Source of the DNA: Deltaproteobacteria bacterium
Lineage (GTDB): Bacteria; Desulfobacterota; GWC2-55-46; DRQE01
Direction of reading: 5' to 3'
Assembly (NCBI GenBank): GCA_015492495.1
Contig: WGEY01000100.1
Location: 1 to 33,320, forward strand
DNA: 33,320 nt
Below are positions 32,747 to 33,320 of this stretch, in pieces. The notes beneath the pieces are model-generated. The model had not been told where the DNA came from. It saw nothing but the letters and a program-made list of their open reading frames with translations, and searched no databases. Position numbers and translations under genes: made by a program. Each line of letters begins with the position of its first letter. Within the stretch, counting starts at the first letter, position 1.

Positions 32747-33137
32747 GTTCTTAAAACATAAAACCCTAAAGCTCATCAAGAGAACCGTCGATATATATTA
32801 ATTGACCATAGCCCTAAGACCTTGCCCCGAAATACCCGAATATGGAAATCATATACATATTCACGCAACTCATGACGTCGCACAGCATAAAGCAGCAAGG
32901 AATAATCCCATAAAAATCAAGGACATCGCATATAGCGCCGACGGAGAAAAAGCAGCCACGGACAAAGGCCATGGCTTACCTTGTGAAGCATATCGCAAGG
33001 ATGAACCGCTGCATACATGCTTAAGGAACGCCGCTATGAAGCGCTGCGCTCGCATCAATAGCTCCGGCTTTTACGACTCACGGCGGCATAACCACCCAGC
33101 TCGGGCTTCTGTCCTTGGCCCGACGCCCCATTTCCTG

Positions 33138-33167
33138 TTGACATAATAGCCGTATAAATAGTAAAGT
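33138..33167 (+). promoter_or_regulatory. Promoter of the DUF1015 gene
   Basis: A perfect TTGACA (33138-33143) is followed after 18 bp by TAAAGT (33162-33167, 4 of 6), starting transcription about 40 bp before the ATG. Confidence 0.65.
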
Positions 33168-33212
33168 ATTGCACTCTTGAACAACCTGGAATACTACGGG
33201 AAGGAGATTCTG

Positions 33213-33320
33213 ATGGCAGTTATCAAACCTTTCAGGGCGCTCAGATACAATCCAGACAAGGTCGGGGACCTCTCCAAGGTCATGGCCCCGCCTTATGATG
33301 TAATCTCACCCGAGTTTCAG
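33213..33320 (+). CDS. DUF1015 family protein (5' part only)
   Basis: The first 36 codons read MAVIKPFRALRYNPDKVGDL and continue through MAPPYDVISPEFQ, the characteristic opening of DUF1015 proteins (about 400 residues, function unknown, sometimes next to serine-pathway or amino-acid genes). AAGGAG lies 6 bp upstream of the ATG. The rest lies beyond the window. Confidence 0.9.
   Translation, partial: MAVIKPFRALRYNPDKVGDLSKVMAPPYDVISPEFQ

Larger units (their letters stand above)
32330..33212. other. Large AT-richer gap without a convincing gene
   Basis: Nearly 900 bp with lower GC than the neighbours. A leftward frame from ATG 32660 (120 codons to 32298) has AGGAGG 2-3 bases before it and overlaps the usp start, but its residue pattern is not protein-like. 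Plus-strand 32802-33146 and minus-strand 32870-33058 frames are also doubtful. A leftward promoter (32718-32746) and the promoter of the DUF1015 gene (33138-33167) lie here. Confidence 0.5.

Overview
The window is bacterial chromosome, probably from an anaerobic or facultative respirer of the Nitrospirota or deltaproteobacterial type. This placing is an inference from three things: gene content, protein style, and heavy use of ATA (Ile) and AGG (Arg) codons in a moderately GC-rich genome. Nearly every gene serves nitrate respiration: making the molybdenum cofactor, taking up molybdate, building and feeding a membrane nitrate reductase, and moving nitrate and nitrite.

Layout. (1) 1-545: the 5' end of a broken leftward gene with a strong ribosome site, then a gap with no gene. 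(2) 546-8480, plus strand: a nearly complete molybdenum block in the order moaA, mop (stand-alone molbindin), modA, modB, modC, moaC, moaD, moaE, mobB, mobA, moeA, mog. Genes overlap or nearly touch except at modA/modB, where a promoter and a structured leader sit. (3) 8880-12403: an accessory set with a DUF2299-like protein (plus strand), then leftward genes for a hemerythrin with a Cys-rich head, a 4-TM protein, a NosD-like beta-helix protein and a Cys-rich DUF2769-like protein. (4) 12780-21852, minus strand: a membrane-anchored cytochrome c, narG, narH, narJ and narI from one very strong promoter, followed by narK1. (5) 22253-25587, minus strand: PepSY protein, cytochrome b561, OmpR-type regulator and histidine kinase, just upstream of the nar promoter. 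(6) 26028-30056: ispG (minus), then pabB and pabC (plus). (7) 30347-32329, minus strand: a universal stress protein and a second nitrate transporter, narK2. (8) The right edge has an 850-bp gap and the start of a DUF1015 gene.

How they fit. ModABC with Mop brings in and buffers molybdate. MoaA, MoaC, MoaD, MoaE and Mog/MoeA make molybdopterin and insert Mo. MobA and MobB make the guanine-dinucleotide form that NarG needs. NarJ assembles NarGHI. The cytochrome c may feed or draw electrons at NarI. The two NarK types supply nitrate and export nitrite. The hemerythrin and Cys-rich proteins may handle O2, NO or metal stress around nitrate respiration (inference). The b561/PepSY/two-component unit is a plausible redox or envelope sensor for the adjacent nar promoter (inference).

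No tRNA, rRNA, CRISPR array, intact insertion sequence or prophage was recognised. Most long opposite-strand frames, especially across narG and narK2, are shadows of the real genes.
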